Origin: Rhodococcus sp. IEGM 1409
GTDB lineage: Bacteria; Actinomycetota; Actinomycetes; Mycobacteriales; Mycobacteriaceae
Reading direction: 5' to 3'
DNA: 64,000 nucleotides
Assembly (NCBI RefSeq): GCF_030056735.1
Contig: NZ_JASHKN010000005.1
Location: forward strand, 224,023-288,022
Shown here: in pieces, positions 17,768 through 27,255 of the stretch
How the letters are laid out: each line of letters starts with the position of its first letter
How positions within the stretch are numbered: the first letter of the stretch is position 1
Program-made: the position numbers and the translations under genes
Notes under the pieces: generated by a model
Seen by the model: the letters and a program-made list of their open reading frames with translations, nothing else
What the model was told of the DNA's origin: nothing
The model's database searches: none

Positions 17768-18309
17768 AGTTCGAGGGCAGACTGAAGCGCGTAAGGGTCG
17801 GTCTCACCCTGGCAGGGTCGATGGTTCTACTCACAGGATGCGGCTCGGTGGTCACCGGGACTCCCCGCGCGGAGGGCAGCTACCGCGGTAGTGACAGCCA
17901 GGAATTCGCGAACGTCCTCCAAGAATGCGAAGCGGTCACCGACGAGCAGATCGCCGGCGCCGTGGGTGCCGACGCCGTCGGGCGTGGGTTCTTCGGCGCT
18001 ATCTGCCGTTGGGACGGCATCGGGGCCGCGGGTCCGATCAAGATCACCTTCAACTGGTTCGAGACGGGCACCCTCGATCACGAGCGCGCTGCTTTCGAAC
18101 ATCTGGGATACGTGGTGGCGAAGATCGACATCAACGGCAGTGCCGGGTACCAGGTTCGCCAGCCGGCCGATCCGCTGAGTTGCGGGGTGAGCGCAAGCGC
18201 ACCGGCCGGGGGAGTGTTCGGGTGGTGGGTTACCGAGCCTCGAGGCGGAGCGGATCCGTGCGAGGCGGCGGCGAAGCTCGGCGGGTTGACGTTGAACCGG
18301 AGCATCTGA
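17764..18309 (+). CDS. DUF3558 family lipoprotein (second of pair)
   Basis: 181 residues, paralogue of the preceding gene, with matching layout: signal peptide with lipobox LLTGC, then LQECEAVTDEQIAGAV, AICRWDGIG, LSCGVS and a final GGADPCEAAAKLG helix. The cysteine pattern is the same, suggesting two conserved disulfides. GTG 17764 overlaps the upstream TGA, so translation is coupled. It probably arose by tandem duplication. Role unknown. Confidence 0.85.
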   Translation: MKFEGRLKRVRVGLTLAGSMVLLTGCGSVVTGTPRAEGSYRGSDSQEFANVLQECEAVTDEQIAGAVGADAVGRGFFGAICRWDGIGAAGPIKITFNWFETGTLDHERAAFEHLGYVVAKIDINGSAGYQVRQPADPLSCGVSASAPAGGVFGWWVTEPRGGADPCEAAAKLGGLTLNRSI

Positions 18310-18718
18310 GCGAGGTCGGTCTGACTGCGCGGTCTGCGCATGCGGCCAGAGTGTCTGGTCAGAGCATGAGGTCACTATCACCGTGGCCTCGCTTTGACCT
18401 TGTGGCGCGCCGACAGGTATCGTTATGGGTCGTGTCCGGCATGCCCGGGCCGATCTGTGTGCCTAGCTAGGTATTGCCGTGCGCGCGTTCGAGCAGAATT
18501 TGCTGATGAACGAGCATCCGGCTGCCTGTGTGGGGGTATGCGACACGCCCGACCTCGGGGGTGGTGCAAGGCGCGAAAGCGCTGAGTACAGACTCTGAGG
18601 TGGGTGAGGAGCAGTAGCTCTCTTGCTCCAACTGCTAGATCCCTAATTTCAGAACAGCCACGTTTTCGAACGGCCCGAGTTCGCTCGAGCAGTCTGTTCG
18701 TCACAAGAAAGCCGGTAA
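18310..18718 (+). other. 409-bp untranslated region upstream of rpsL
   Basis: No coding sequence is credible here. It contains a good sigma-A-like promoter near 18394-18423, which would leave a transcribed leader of about 290 nt before rpsL. The leader is GC-rich and contains CTCTGAGGTGGGTGAGGAGC and a C-poor stretch just before the gene. I see no riboswitch class I can name. Confidence 0.6.
18394..18423 (+). promoter_or_regulatory. Predicted str-operon promoter
   Basis: TTGACC (18394-18399) as -35, an 18-base spacer and TATCGT (18418-18423) as -10 form the best vegetative promoter match in the region upstream of rpsL. It would drive rpsL-rpsG and, by readthrough, fusA-tuf. Confidence 0.55.
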
Positions 18719-19093
18719 ATGCCAACCATCAACCAGCTGGTCCGCAAGGGTCGCCGCGACAAGACCGCCAAGGTCAAGACGGCAGCCCTCAAGGGCAGCC
18801 CGCAGCGTCGTGGCGTGTGCACTCGCGTGTACACCACCACCCCCAAGAAGCCGAACTCCGCGCTCCGTAAGGTCGCACGTGTCCGCCTCACGACTTCGGT
18901 CGAGGTCACCGCGTACATCCCCGGCGAAGGTCACAACCTTCAGGAGCACTCCATGGTGCTCGTCCGTGGCGGTCGTGTGAAGGACCTCCCGGGTGTCCGC
19001 TACAAGATCATCCGCGGCTCCCTCGACACCCAGGGTGTCAAGGGTCGCAAGCAGGCACGCAGCCGCTACGGCGCCAAGAAGGAGAAGAGCTAA
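18719..19093 (+). CDS. rpsL: 30S ribosomal protein S12
   Basis: 124 residues, the normal length. S12 shapes the decoding centre. [12 protein letters not shown] and [12 protein letters not shown] are the two conserved loops; Lys43 and Lys88, the positions mutated in streptomycin-resistant actinobacteria, are both wild-type lysine. Its TAA overlaps the ATG of rpsG. First gene of the str operon. Confidence 0.98.
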   Translation: MPTINQLVRKGRRDKTAKVKTAALKGSPQRRGVCTRVYTTTPKKPNSALRKVARVRLTTSVEVTAYIPGEGHNLQEHSMVLVRGGRVKDLPGVRYKIIRGSLDTQGVKGRKQARSRYGAKKEKS

Positions 19094-19563
19094 TGCCACG
19101 TAAGGGCCCCGCTCCGAAGCGCCCGCTCATCAACGACCCGGTTTACGGTTCCCCGTTGGTGACGCAGCTCGTCAACAAGATCCTGATGGACGGCAAGAAG
19201 TCCACCGCAGAGCGAATCGTGTACCAGGCTCTCGAGCAGGCACGCGAGAAGACCGGCACCGATCCGGTCGTCACCCTCAAGCGCGCCCTGGACAACGTCA
19301 AGCCTGCACTCGAGGTTCGTAGCCGCCGCGTCGGTGGCGCTACCTACCAGGTGCCGGTCGAGGTTCGTCCCGGTCGTTCCACCACGCTGGCACTGCGCTG
19401 GCTGGTGACCTTCTCGCGTGCACGTCGTGAGAAGACCATGGTCGAGCGTCTCGCCAACGAGCTCCTCGATGCCAGCAACGGCCTCGGTGCAGCTGTGAAG
19501 CGTCGCGAAGACACTCACAAGATGGCCGAAGCCAACAAGGCATTCGCCCACTACCGCTGGTGA
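19093..19563 (+). CDS. rpsG: 30S ribosomal protein S7
   Basis: 156 residues, full length, primary binder of the 3' major domain of 16S rRNA and assembly initiator for the head of the small subunit. The conserved [14 protein letters not shown] and [12 protein letters not shown] segments are present. The start overlaps the rpsL stop (TAATG), giving translational coupling. A stable hairpin follows the stop within five bases. Confidence 0.98.
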   Translation: MPRKGPAPKRPLINDPVYGSPLVTQLVNKILMDGKKSTAERIVYQALEQAREKTGTDPVVTLKRALDNVKPALEVRSRRVGGATYQVPVEVRPGRSTTLALRWLVTFSRARREKTMVERLANELLDASNGLGAAVKRREDTHKMAEANKAFAHYRW

Positions 19564-19567
19564 TGTA

Positions 19568-19608
19568 AAGCGTCGGAGCAACTGCCATCGGGTAGAGCTC
19601 CGACGCTT
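19568..19608 (+). terminator. Hairpin between rpsG and fusA, possible attenuator
   Basis: AAGCGTCGGAGC (19568-19579) and GCTCCGACGCTT (19597-19608) are perfect 12-bp complementary arms around a 17-nt loop. There is no T-run after it, so it may act as a partial terminator, an RNase stop that protects the rpsL-rpsG message, or a protein-binding element rather than a full terminator. Confidence 0.55.
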
Positions 19609-19764
19609 GTCGCCGTTGGCGACCTGATCATCTGGCCGGTTTCCGGACGCAGGTGGCCAGGTTCGCCTCGGCAGAGACATAATTGAAAGACCATGGCCTT
19701 GACGGTGGAACACACCGGATACGGCCGACACCCGAAAACCAAGCAACGAGCGGGGAAGAAACCT

Positions 19765-21867
19765 GTGGCACAGGAAGTGCTGACTGACCTGAACAAGGTC
19801 CGCAACATCGGCATCATGGCGCACATCGATGCCGGCAAGACCACCACCACCGAGCGCATCCTGTTCTACACCGGTGTCAATTACAAGATCGGTGAGACGC
19901 ACGACGGTGCGTCGACGACGGACTGGATGGAGCAGGAGAAGGAACGCGGCATCACGATCACGTCTGCCGCCGTGACTTGCTTCTGGAACAACAACCAGAT
20001 CAACATCATCGACACCCCCGGCCACGTCGACTTCACGGTCGAGGTGGAGCGGTCGCTGCGCGTGCTCGACGGCGCAGTTGCTGTCTTCGACGGTAAGGAA
20101 GGTGTCGAGCCGCAGTCCGAGCAGGTTTGGCGTCAGGCTGCCAAGTACGACGTTCCGCGCATCTGCTTCGTCAACAAGATGGACAAGATGGGCGCGGACT
20201 TCTACTTCACAGTCCAGACCATCATCGACCGTCTCGGCGCGAAGCCGCTCGTTCTCCAGCTGCCCATCGGCGCTGAGGACGACTTCGACGGCGTCGTCGA
20301 CCTGGTCGAGATGCGTGCCATCACCTGGCGCGGCGTGGTTCCGACCGGTGCACTGCCGACCATCGAAGAGATCCCTGAGGACCTCGTCGAGAAGGCTGCA
20401 GAGTACCGCGAGAAGCTGCTCGAAACCGTTGCCGAGTCCGACGAAGCTCTCATGGAGAAGTACTTCGGCGGCGAAGAGCTCACGGTCGAGGAAATCAAGG
20501 GCGCCATCCGCAAGATGACGGTCGCTTCCGAGCTGTACCCGGTCATCTGTGGCTCCGCGTTCAAGAACAAGGGCGTTCAGCCCATGCTCGACGCAGTCAT
20601 CGATTACCTGCCGAACCCGCTGGACATCGGCGAGGTCGTCGGCCACAAGCTCGGTGACGAAGAAGTAGAGATCACTCGCAAGCCGAGCAAGGACGAGCCG
20701 TTCGCGGCCCTTGCCTTCAAGATTGCGGCTCACCCGTTCTTCGGCAAGCTGACCTTCGTTCGTGTGTACTCCGGCCGTCTCGACCCGGGTCAGCAAGTGC
20801 TCAACGCGACCAAGGGCAAGAAGGAGCGCATCGGAAAGCTCTTCCAGATGCACGCCAACAAGGAGAACCCGGTAGACGAGGCCGTAGCCGGCCACATCTA
20901 CGCCATGATCGGTCTCAAGGACACCACCACCGGTGACACCCTGTGCGATCAGGCGAACCCCATCGTCCTCGAGTCGATGTCGTTCCCGGCGCCGGTCATC
21001 CAGGTCTCCATCGAGCCCAAGACCAAGTCCGACCAGGAAAAGCTGGGTGTCGCCATCCAGAAGCTCGCCGAAGAGGATCCGACCTTCTCGGTCGAACTCG
21101 ACGACGAGACCGGTCAGACTGTCATCGGCGGCATGGGCGAGCTCCACCTCGACATCCTCGTCGACCGCATGCGTCGCGAGTTCAAGGTCGAGGCCAACGT
21201 GGGCAAGCCGCAGGTCGCCTACCGCGAGACCATCACCAAGAAGGTCGAGAAGCACGACTACACCCACAAGAAGCAGACGGGTGGCTCGGGCCAGTTCGCA
21301 AAGGTCATCATCGCTCTGGAGCCTTTCGTGGGCGAAGACGGTGCTACCTACGAGTTCGAGAACAAGGTCTCCGGCGGACGTATCCCGCGCGAGTACATCC
21401 CCTCCGTGGATGCCGGTGCGCAGGACGCGATGCAGTACGGTGTTCTCGCCGGCTACCCGCTCGTGAACCTGAAGCTGTCGCTGCTCGATGGTGCTTACCA
21501 CGACGTCGACTCCTCGGAAATGGCGTTCAAGGTTGCCGGTTCGCAGGCACTGAAGGAAGCCGCCCGCAAGGCCGGCCCCGTCATCCTCGAACCCATCATG
21601 GCTGTCGAGGTCACTACGCCCGAGGATTACATGGGCGACGTGATCGGCGACCTCAACTCCCGCCGTGGCCAGATCCAGGCCATGGAGGAACGCAGTGGTG
21701 CCCGTGTCGTCAAGGCGCAGGTTCCGCTCTCGGAGATGTTCGGCTACATCGGTGACCTGCGGTCCAGGACCCAGGGTCGCGCGAACTTCTCCATGGTGTT
21801 CGATTCCTACGCAGAGGTCCCCGCGAGCGTTGCGAAGGAAATCATCGCCAAGGCGACGGGCGAGTAA
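19765..21867 (+). CDS. fusA: Elongation factor G
   Basis: 700 residues. The GTPase domain opens with [20 protein letters not shown] (G1), followed by DTPGHVDFT (G3) and NKMDKMGAD (G4); domains II-V continue to the C-terminal [12 protein letters not shown] region. EF-G translocates tRNA and mRNA after peptide-bond formation and helps recycle ribosomes. GTG 19765 is chosen as start: homology begins with [14 protein letters not shown] and GGGGAAG lies seven bases upstream; a 24-codon in-frame extension to 19693 has no homology. A weak CATAAT element at 19678-19683 could be its own -10. Confidence 0.97.
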   Translation: MAQEVLTDLNKVRNIGIMAHIDAGKTTTTERILFYTGVNYKIGETHDGASTTDWMEQEKERGITITSAAVTCFWNNNQINIIDTPGHVDFTVEVERSLRVLDGAVAVFDGKEGVEPQSEQVWRQAAKYDVPRICFVNKMDKMGADFYFTVQTIIDRLGAKPLVLQLPIGAEDDFDGVVDLVEMRAITWRGVVPTGALPTIEEIPEDLVEKAAEYREKLLETVAESDEALMEKYFGGEELTVEEIKGAIRKMTVASELYPVICGSAFKNKGVQPMLDAVIDYLPNPLDIGEVVGHKLGDEEVEITRKPSKDEPFAALAFKIAAHPFFGKLTFVRVYSGRLDPGQQVLNATKGKKERIGKLFQMHANKENPVDEAVAGHIYAMIGLKDTTTGDTLCDQANPIVLESMSFPAPVIQVSIEPKTKSDQEKLGVAIQKLAEEDPTFSVELDDETGQTVIGGMGELHLDILVDRMRREFKVEANVGKPQVAYRETITKKVEKHDYTHKKQTGGSGQFAKVIIALEPFVGEDGATYEFENKVSGGRIPREYIPSVDAGAQDAMQYGVLAGYPLVNLKLSLLDGAYHDVDSSEMAFKVAGSQALKEAARKAGPVILEPIMAVEVTTPEDYMGDVIGDLNSRRGQIQAMEERSGARVVKAQVPLSEMFGYIGDLRSRTQGRANFSMVFDSYAEVPASVAKEIIAKATGE

Positions 21868-21992
21868 GCACAGCGAGCTCCCCAGCCCGCGCCGGCAAGT
21901 GACCTCGGTTTCTTCCGGCACGAAGCACGACCAAGTAACAACCAACCGCACTGCTGCATACGGCAAGCAATAACAGTCCAGGAGGACACAAA

Positions 21993-23183
21993 GTGGCGAA
22001 GGCGAAGTTCGAGCGGACGAAGCCGCACGTGAACATCGGCACCATTGGTCACGTCGACCACGGCAAGACCACGACGACGGCGGCCATCACCAAGGTTCTC
22101 GCGGATGCATTCCCCGACCTGAACGAGGCTTCGGCCTTCGATCAGATCGACAAGGCTCCCGAGGAAAAGGCTCGTGGCATCACGATCAACATCTCGCATG
22201 TTGAGTACCAGACGGAAAAGCGCCACTACGCGCACGTCGATGCACCGGGTCACGCCGACTACATCAAGAACATGATCACCGGCGCAGCTCAGATGGACGG
22301 CGCAATCCTCGTCGTCGCAGCTACCGACGGCCCGATGCCCCAGACGCGCGAGCATGTCCTGCTCGCTCGCCAGGTCGGCGTTCCTTACATCCTCGTCGCC
22401 CTGAACAAGGCCGACATGGTTGACGACGAAGAGATCCTCGAGCTCGTCGAGATGGAGGTCCGCGAATTGCTGGCCGCTCAGGAATTCGACGAGGAAGCCC
22501 CCGTCATTCCGATCTCGGCACTCAAGGCACTCGAGGGTGACCCGAAGTGGACGCAGTCCATCCTCGACCTGATGGCTGCTGTCGACGAGTCCATCCCGGA
22601 CCCGATCCGTGAGACGGACAAGCCCTTCCTCATGCCCGTCGAGGACGTCTTCACGATCACCGGTCGTGGCACCGTCGTCACCGGTCGTATCGAGCGCGGC
22701 TCGGTCAACGTGAACGAGGAGGTGGAGATCGTCGGCATCAAGGAGACCTCCACCAAGACCACCGTCACGGGTATCGAAATGTTCCGCAAGCTGCTCGACT
22801 CGGGCCAGGCCGGCGACAACGTCGGACTGCTCGTTCGTGGCATCAAGCGCGAAGATGTCGAGCGTGGACAGGTTGTCGTCAAGCCGGGCACCACGACTCC
22901 CCACACGGAGTTCGAGGGCCAGGCATACATCCTGTCGAAGGACGAGGGCGGCCGCCACACCCCGTTCTTCAACAACTACCGCCCGCAGTTCTACTTCCGT
23001 ACCACGGACGTTACGGGCGTCGTGACGCTGCCTGAGGGCACCGAGATGGTTATGCCCGGTGACAACACCGAGATGACCGTCAAGCTCATCCAGCCTGTCG
23101 CCATGGACGAGGGCCTGCGCTTCGCAATCCGCGAGGGTGGCCGTACGGTCGGCGCCGGCAAGGTTGCCAAGATCATCAAGTGA
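21993..23183 (+). CDS. tuf: Elongation factor Tu
   Basis: 396 residues, GTP-binding motifs [18 protein letters not shown] and NKADMVDD, and the three-domain layout of EF-Tu, which delivers aminoacyl-tRNA to the ribosome. GTG start with a near-perfect CCAGGAGGA ribosome site. 125 bp separate it from fusA. A strong terminator follows 34 bases after the stop, so it ends the str operon. Confidence 0.98.
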   Translation: MAKAKFERTKPHVNIGTIGHVDHGKTTTTAAITKVLADAFPDLNEASAFDQIDKAPEEKARGITINISHVEYQTEKRHYAHVDAPGHADYIKNMITGAAQMDGAILVVAATDGPMPQTREHVLLARQVGVPYILVALNKADMVDDEEILELVEMEVRELLAAQEFDEEAPVIPISALKALEGDPKWTQSILDLMAAVDESIPDPIRETDKPFLMPVEDVFTITGRGTVVTGRIERGSVNVNEEVEIVGIKETSTKTTVTGIEMFRKLLDSGQAGDNVGLLVRGIKREDVERGQVVVKPGTTTPHTEFEGQAYILSKDEGGRHTPFFNNYRPQFYFRTTDVTGVVTLPEGTEMVMPGDNTEMTVKLIQPVAMDEGLRFAIREGGRTVGAGKVAKIIK

Positions 23184-23217
23184 GACTCTTGTCTCGCTAG
23201 CTGATTCACAGCACTAG

Positions 23218-23261
23218 AAAAGGCGCTCATTCCCTTCGGGGAGTGAGCGCCTTTTCTGTTT
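23218..23261. terminator. Bidirectional intrinsic terminator after tuf
   Basis: Arms GGCGCTCATTCCC (23222-23234) and GGGAGTGAGCGCC (23239-23251) pair over 13 bp with one G-U and a TTCG tetraloop, followed by TTTTCTGTTT; four A residues precede the stem, so it also works leftward for the convergent Asp23/AmaP cluster. Confidence 0.93.
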
Positions 23262-23306
23262 CTGCGATCAAGTGGTCTGTGATTCTGGTGTCTGTTTGCT
23301 TCGTAC

Positions 23307-23870
23307 CTACTTGGTGGCTTCCACCCGGTCGAGATGCAACAGAACCTGCACTGCGACGGGTGAGCCGTCGAGGCTTCGCCTGGTTGCACCGGCGATGCGT
23401 TCGGCCGAAGCGGTGAAGCCGGCGACGTCGATCGCCGGGTCTGCGGTGACGACAATCGACAGCGTCGGCAGGCCGCGATCGATTGTCGCTTTGCTCCTGG
23501 TGCTTCGCACGCCGCTCAGCTGGGCGAGTTCGGCAGCTACACCGTCGGCAACGGGTCCGAGATCCACGCTGACGTCGGTACCGGATTCGTTGTGCCGCAA
23601 TGTGACTGCGCTCGTTCGGCGCCGGCGAAGGTTCAGGTACAAAAGCCCGAATCCGGTGATGACACAGAGAACAAAGGTGCCCGACAGTACCCAGTGCCAC
23701 CAAGGCTCCTCCGGAAGGCCGAAGAGGACTTCCCGATCAAGTCGTGACACCCAGGTTTGAATCAGCGAGGCACCCGCGTCCCACGCGATGGCGTATGCGC
23801 CGGCCGCGAGGAGCGCGATTCCGACAATGAGGACGATGGTCCGATCGACCGCGGAGATCCAACGGTTCAC
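23307..23870 (-). CDS. Alkaline shock response membrane anchor protein AmaP-like
   Basis: 187 residues. Two membrane helices near the N-terminus (IVLIVGIALLAAGAYAIAW and WVLSGTFVLCVITGFGLLYL), then a basic stretch LNLRRRR and a cytoplasmic alpha/beta domain. This matches AmaP, which anchors Asp23 to the membrane in Firmicutes and has actinobacterial counterparts. It is the last gene of a five-gene leftward cluster and its start overlaps the preceding stop by four bases. Role inferred: tethering Asp23-type proteins to the inner face of the cytoplasmic membrane under envelope stress. Confidence 0.78.
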   Translation of the reverse strand: MNRWISAVDRTIVLIVGIALLAAGAYAIAWDAGASLIQTWVSRLDREVLFGLPEEPWWHWVLSGTFVLCVITGFGLLYLNLRRRRTSAVTLRHNESGTDVSVDLGPVADGVAAELAQLSGVRSTRSKATIDRGLPTLSIVVTADPAIDVAGFTASAERIAGATRRSLDGSPVAVQVLLHLDRVEATK

Positions 23871-24853
23871 GAGGCGTCCTTTCGTCGTACTGCAGCTTCT
23901 CGTCGTGCGGCGACTTCTCTCACGACCACCGAAAGTTGCAATGGCTGCTGCAGTATCGCGAGGTGAGGCCGGACTGCCGCATCGACGGCCGCGGCAAGTT
24001 GGGTGCGATCGCCACCGCTGGATTCGACGTGGACTTTGACGTGTTTGCGGTCGACGCTGGTGTGGGCCGAGCCGACGCCGGGAACGATCGCTGCGTGGCT
24101 ACTGCACAGACGTGCGATGTCCGTCGGTCGCATCCATACCGTCGATGCGCTCGGGTTCCCCAGTGGGACATGGGTTTTAGCGCGGCGTTTGATCGCCGAC
24201 ATTATCAGGACCACGCCCGCGACGACGGCAGCGATTGCCACTGGAAGCAGCCACGGTTGCCAGTGCAGACGCGAAGTCCATTCCACGGAGTTTCGGATCC
24301 AGGGTGCCGATTCGAAAGTTCCACGGTTGATGAACCATTCGCGGGAGACCACGAACGCAAGCGCGAGTAGGCCGCAGGCGATGACGACTGCGGAGACCGC
24401 GGCGGCCGGGTTCGCGGAGGGAACTCGCGGTGGAATCGGATCCGAGAGCGCCTCCTGTGCAGGGTCTTCCGCGATCTCGACGCCGGACACACAAGAATTG
24501 TCGGTGCCCTCGGTTGCCGCGATCATGACGTTCATGTCGTGGAGGGGCAGGCCGGTCAGCGACTCGACGCTGCGTCCGACTTCCGCCCGCACGCGCCCGG
24601 TCAATTCGGTGACCGAACACGGCCAGGACACGGCGAGGAAGAGGTTGATGGCGACGGCGTCGCTGCCCATCGCGATGTCGGCTCGCGGAAGGTCACGTCC
24701 GGTCAGACGGGTCAAGCCTCCGGACTGGCGGACCACCCCCGGGACGTTCACCGCTGCGGCCGTGGCGATCTTGGCCATCGCCCGGTCCTTGATGACCAGC
24801 GAGCCGCGCAGGCCGGGATCGTCTGCCGCGCTCGGATTGGACGGCTCAGCCAC
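23867..24853 (-). CDS. Asp23-domain plus DUF6286-domain membrane protein
   Basis: 328 residues. N-terminal Asp23/Gls24-like domain (RGSLVIKDRAMAKIATAAA through LHDMNVMIAA), an acidic proline-rich linker, two membrane helices (VSAVVIACGLLALAFVV and WLLPVAIAAVVAGVVLIMSA) and a C-terminal cytoplasmic domain resembling DUF6286. GTG 24853 is chosen: it overlaps the end of the upstream small membrane protein and removes a non-homologous extension; GTG 24859 is an alternative. The fusion of a soluble Asp23 unit to a membrane module suggests an integral anchor working beside AmaP. Function unproven. Confidence 0.72.
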   Translation of the reverse strand: MAEPSNPSAADDPGLRGSLVIKDRAMAKIATAAAVNVPGVVRQSGGLTRLTGRDLPRADIAMGSDAVAINLFLAVSWPCSVTELTGRVRAEVGRSVESLTGLPLHDMNVMIAATEGTDNSCVSGVEIAEDPAQEALSDPIPPRVPSANPAAAVSAVVIACGLLALAFVVSREWFINRGTFESAPWIRNSVEWTSRLHWQPWLLPVAIAAVVAGVVLIMSAIKRRAKTHVPLGNPSASTVWMRPTDIARLCSSHAAIVPGVGSAHTSVDRKHVKVHVESSGGDRTQLAAAVDAAVRPHLAILQQPLQLSVVVREVAARREAAVRRKDAS

Positions 24854-25025
24854 GGCCACGGCTTCGGAGGATCGCGCCCAGATCGAGATGTCCGTCGCGG
24901 TGTGCTCCGATCGCCATACCAGCGGCGCCGAGCAGAACTGCGAAGACGAATCCGCTGAATCCACCCATGATTCCGGCGAGCGCGAGGAGCAGACCGACCA
25001 GCAGTCCGACGGTGGTGCTGTTCAT
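24846..25025 (-). CDS. Small membrane protein of the Asp23 cluster (DUF2273-like)
   Basis: 59 residues: MNSTTVGLLVGLLLALAGIM begins a first helix, a second glycine-rich helix follows (FVFAVLLGAAGMAIG) and the end is basic (LRSRGRG). Short two-helix proteins of this kind sit between asp23 and amaP in many Gram-positive genomes. ATG 25025 follows immediately the stop region of the preceding Asp23 gene, and its own stop overlaps the next gene. Confidence 0.72.
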   Translation of the reverse strand: MNSTTVGLLVGLLLALAGIMGGFSGFVFAVLLGAAGMAIGAHRDGHLDLGAILRSRGRG

Positions 25026-25026
25026 G

Positions 25027-25386
25027 TCAGTTCCCTTCTCGAATGTTCGGTGCAATTTCGGTGACTACATTCTCGGAGATATCCGGCAGGTACCCCGCTG
25101 TCGACAAGTCTCCGACGGTGACGTCGACCGGTACGTCGACCAACCGTGCCACCACAGCTCGGACGCGTTCGGCAACGCTGCGAACGTCGGCCGGATAGTG
25201 AACGGAAATGTGTACCGCACAAGAGTTTCCGTCGACGACGACGCCGGTGATTCGGCGTCCTGGTAGGTAGGTTCCCACCTCGCCGAATTGCCCGCCGTGC
25301 AGATCTGCCACTTCCGGGATCGCAAGAACTGCGTCGGCGACAACCTCGGCCGCGTCGATCTCGCGGCCGGCGTCGGCGGTACTCAC
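25027..25386 (-). CDS. Asp23/Gls24-related envelope stress protein (short paralogue)
   Basis: 119 residues related to the Asp23/Gls24 fold: VVADAVLAIPEVADLHGG, then VVVDGNSCAVHISVHYPADV and a helix VAERVRAVVARLVDVPVDVT. GTG 25386 overlaps the stop of the longer Asp23 protein upstream by three bases. It probably forms mixed assemblies with its neighbour; there is no membrane segment. Confidence 0.75.
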   Translation of the reverse strand: MSTADAGREIDAAEVVADAVLAIPEVADLHGGQFGEVGTYLPGRRITGVVVDGNSCAVHISVHYPADVRSVAERVRAVVARLVDVPVDVTVGDLSTAGYLPDISENVVTEIAPNIREGN

Positions 25387-25850
25387 TGAACCCTCGGCTT
25401 GGCTTCCGGATCGGTACTGCCGCCGCTCTCTGCATCCTCGAAGAGCATGACGTCGAAGACGGTGATGTTGACCTCGGTGACCTCGAGACCCGTCATGCTT
25501 TCGACTGCGGCAATGACGTTTCGGCGGATACCTACCGCCAGTTCGTGGAGTGCGACGCCGTACTCGGCGACGATGCCGATGTCGATGGCGGCTTGTTTCT
25601 CGCCCACCTCCACCGCGACGCCCTGGGCATGGTTGACGCGGGCGCCCGGAATGCGGTCGCGAAGTGCCCCCACCGCACGCGCTGTGCCCCCGCCGACGTC
25701 GTACACGCCGTTGATCTCGCGGGTCGCGATACCCGCGATCTTGGCGACCACGGCGTCGGCGATGATCGTCTTGCCTTGGGTGCTGACTAGTTCCGCGCCA
25801 CCATCGGCGCCGAATCGGACGCTGTTCTTTTCACTGGAATCGCTGGTCAT
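25383..25850 (-). CDS. Asp23/Gls24 family envelope stress response protein
   Basis: 155 residues. The Asp23 signature is clear: GKTIIADAVVAKIAGIATRE, VGEKQAAIDIGIVAEYGVAL and ESMTGLEVTEVNITVFDVM. Asp23 in Staphylococcus is an abundant membrane-associated protein induced by alkaline and cell-wall stress. First gene of the leftward cluster; GGGAGCC lies just before the ATG. In Rhodococcus the stimulus is unknown. Confidence 0.85.
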   Translation of the reverse strand: MTSDSSEKNSVRFGADGGAELVSTQGKTIIADAVVAKIAGIATREINGVYDVGGGTARAVGALRDRIPGARVNHAQGVAVEVGEKQAAIDIGIVAEYGVALHELAVGIRRNVIAAVESMTGLEVTEVNITVFDVMLFEDAESGGSTDPEAKPRVQ

Positions 25851-26034
25851 GGGGGCTCCCTGCTCATGTGTCAGTGCGTGCGTCTGAAGTACTTACAACT
25901 GTAGTGACTGGTCGGTGGCCATGCGGGATGCACCACACCTACTCCGGCAATTGGTATGGCAGAGTCGGAGGAAAATAGTGACGGCGTTCATAGTGAGCGC
26001 TGCAAGTGACGTGGGTCGGACAGGGTGGTACGTG

Positions 26035-27213
26035 GTGGCACGGATAGTGATCGTGGGTGCAGGTTTGTCGGGACTGCGGACCGTCGAGGAACTACGACGA
26101 GCGGGTTTCGAGGGCGAGTTGACGCTCGCCGGTGGGGAAACGCATCTGCCCTACGACAGGCCTCCGTTGTCGAAGGAAGTGATCCGCGGTGACAAAGACG
26201 AGACGACGCTGCGCCCGGCCGAGTTCTACGTCGAGAACAAGGTCGATCTCAAGCTCGGTTCGCCGGCAACCTCGGTGGACACTGCTGCGAAGTCCGTGGC
26301 GTTCGCCGACGGATCCACCCTGGACTACGACGAGTTGATCATCGCGACCGGACTGACTCCGCGTCGGATCGCCGGCCTTCCGGAGCTGTCCGGAGTGCAC
26401 GTTCTGCGCTCCATCGAGGAGGCGTTGGCCCTTCGTGCCGACTTGGCTCCCGGCAAGCGCGCGCTGATAGTCGGGGCCGGCTTCATCGGCTGTGAACTGG
26501 CCGCGAGCATGAAGTCTCACGGCGTCGACGTCGTCCTGCTCGAGCCCCAACCGACACCGCTGGCATCGGTGCTGGGCCCTGTCGTCGGCGCCCTCGTCGA
26601 ACGTCTGCACCGGAACGAGGGCATCGATGTCCGCGTCGGCACCGGCTTGACCTCGCTGTCCGGCGAGGGAGCGGTTGCCGCCGCGACCTTGAGCGACGGT
26701 TCGGAGATCCCGGTCGACGTGGTGGCGATCGGAGTCGGTTCGGTGCCTGTCACGGGATGGCTCGACGGTTCGGGGATCGAACTCGACAACGGAGTGCTCT
26801 GCGACGGCGTCGGCCGCACCAGCACCGAACACGTCTGGGCGGTCGGCGACGTTGCGGCCTGGCAGATCGGCGATCGACGCAAGCGTGTCGAACACTGGAC
26901 CAACGCGGGGGACCAGGCCAAGATCCTGGCAGGCGCGATCACCGGAACGGGTGATCCAGATGCGCCGACGCAGATTCCGTACTTCTGGAGTGATCAGTAC
27001 GACGTCAAGATCCAGGCTTTGGGGACCGTCGCACCCACGGACACCGTTCACATCGTCAAGGACGACGGCCGCAAGTTCGTCGCCTACTACGAGCGCGACG
27101 GTGTGTTGGCGGCTGTCGTCGGCGGAGGTAGCGCGGGCGCGGTGATGAAGATGCGTGCAAAGATCGCGGCCGGCACGCCCATCTCGGACGTGTTGGAGTC
27201 CACACCAGCCTGA
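26035..27213 (+). CDS. FAD-dependent NAD(P)H:ferredoxin (rubredoxin) reductase
   Basis: 392 residues. Two Rossmann dinucleotide motifs: FAD at the N-terminus (IVIVGAGLSGLRTVEELR) and NAD(P)H in the middle (ALIVGAGFIGCELAASM). The LPYDRPPLSKEV segment, the STEHVWAVGDVA flavin motif and HWTNAGDQAK are typical of the reductase partners of P450s and Rieske oxygenases. It would deliver electrons to a ferredoxin, possibly serving several oxygenases since no ferredoxin or oxygenase is adjacent. GTG 26035 (or 26032) is the start because homology begins at ARIVIVGAG; the frame extends upstream without homology. Confidence 0.88.
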   Translation: MARIVIVGAGLSGLRTVEELRRAGFEGELTLAGGETHLPYDRPPLSKEVIRGDKDETTLRPAEFYVENKVDLKLGSPATSVDTAAKSVAFADGSTLDYDELIIATGLTPRRIAGLPELSGVHVLRSIEEALALRADLAPGKRALIVGAGFIGCELAASMKSHGVDVVLLEPQPTPLASVLGPVVGALVERLHRNEGIDVRVGTGLTSLSGEGAVAAATLSDGSEIPVDVVAIGVGSVPVTGWLDGSGIELDNGVLCDGVGRTSTEHVWAVGDVAAWQIGDRRKRVEHWTNAGDQAKILAGAITGTGDPDAPTQIPYFWSDQYDVKIQALGTVAPTDTVHIVKDDGRKFVAYYERDGVLAAVVGGGSAGAVMKMRAKIAAGTPISDVLESTPA

Positions 27214-27255
27214 ACGGATGAGGCAGGACCGGTTCCGAGGCGATAGATTTGTGCG

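Noticed and set aside
18719-19093. Streptomycin-resistance allele in rpsL
   Set aside because: Both resistance-associated positions (43 and 88) encode lysine, the sensitive wild type.
19693-19764. N-terminal extension of EF-G from ATG 19693
   Set aside because: Extra 24 residues lack EF-G homology, while GTG 19765 has a good ribosome site at the conserved N-terminus.
19090-21966. Long open frame antisense to rpsG and fusA (about 958 codons)
   Set aside because: It is a codon-bias shadow of two highly expressed high-GC genes; no homology, no ribosome site, and it would cover essential genes entirely.
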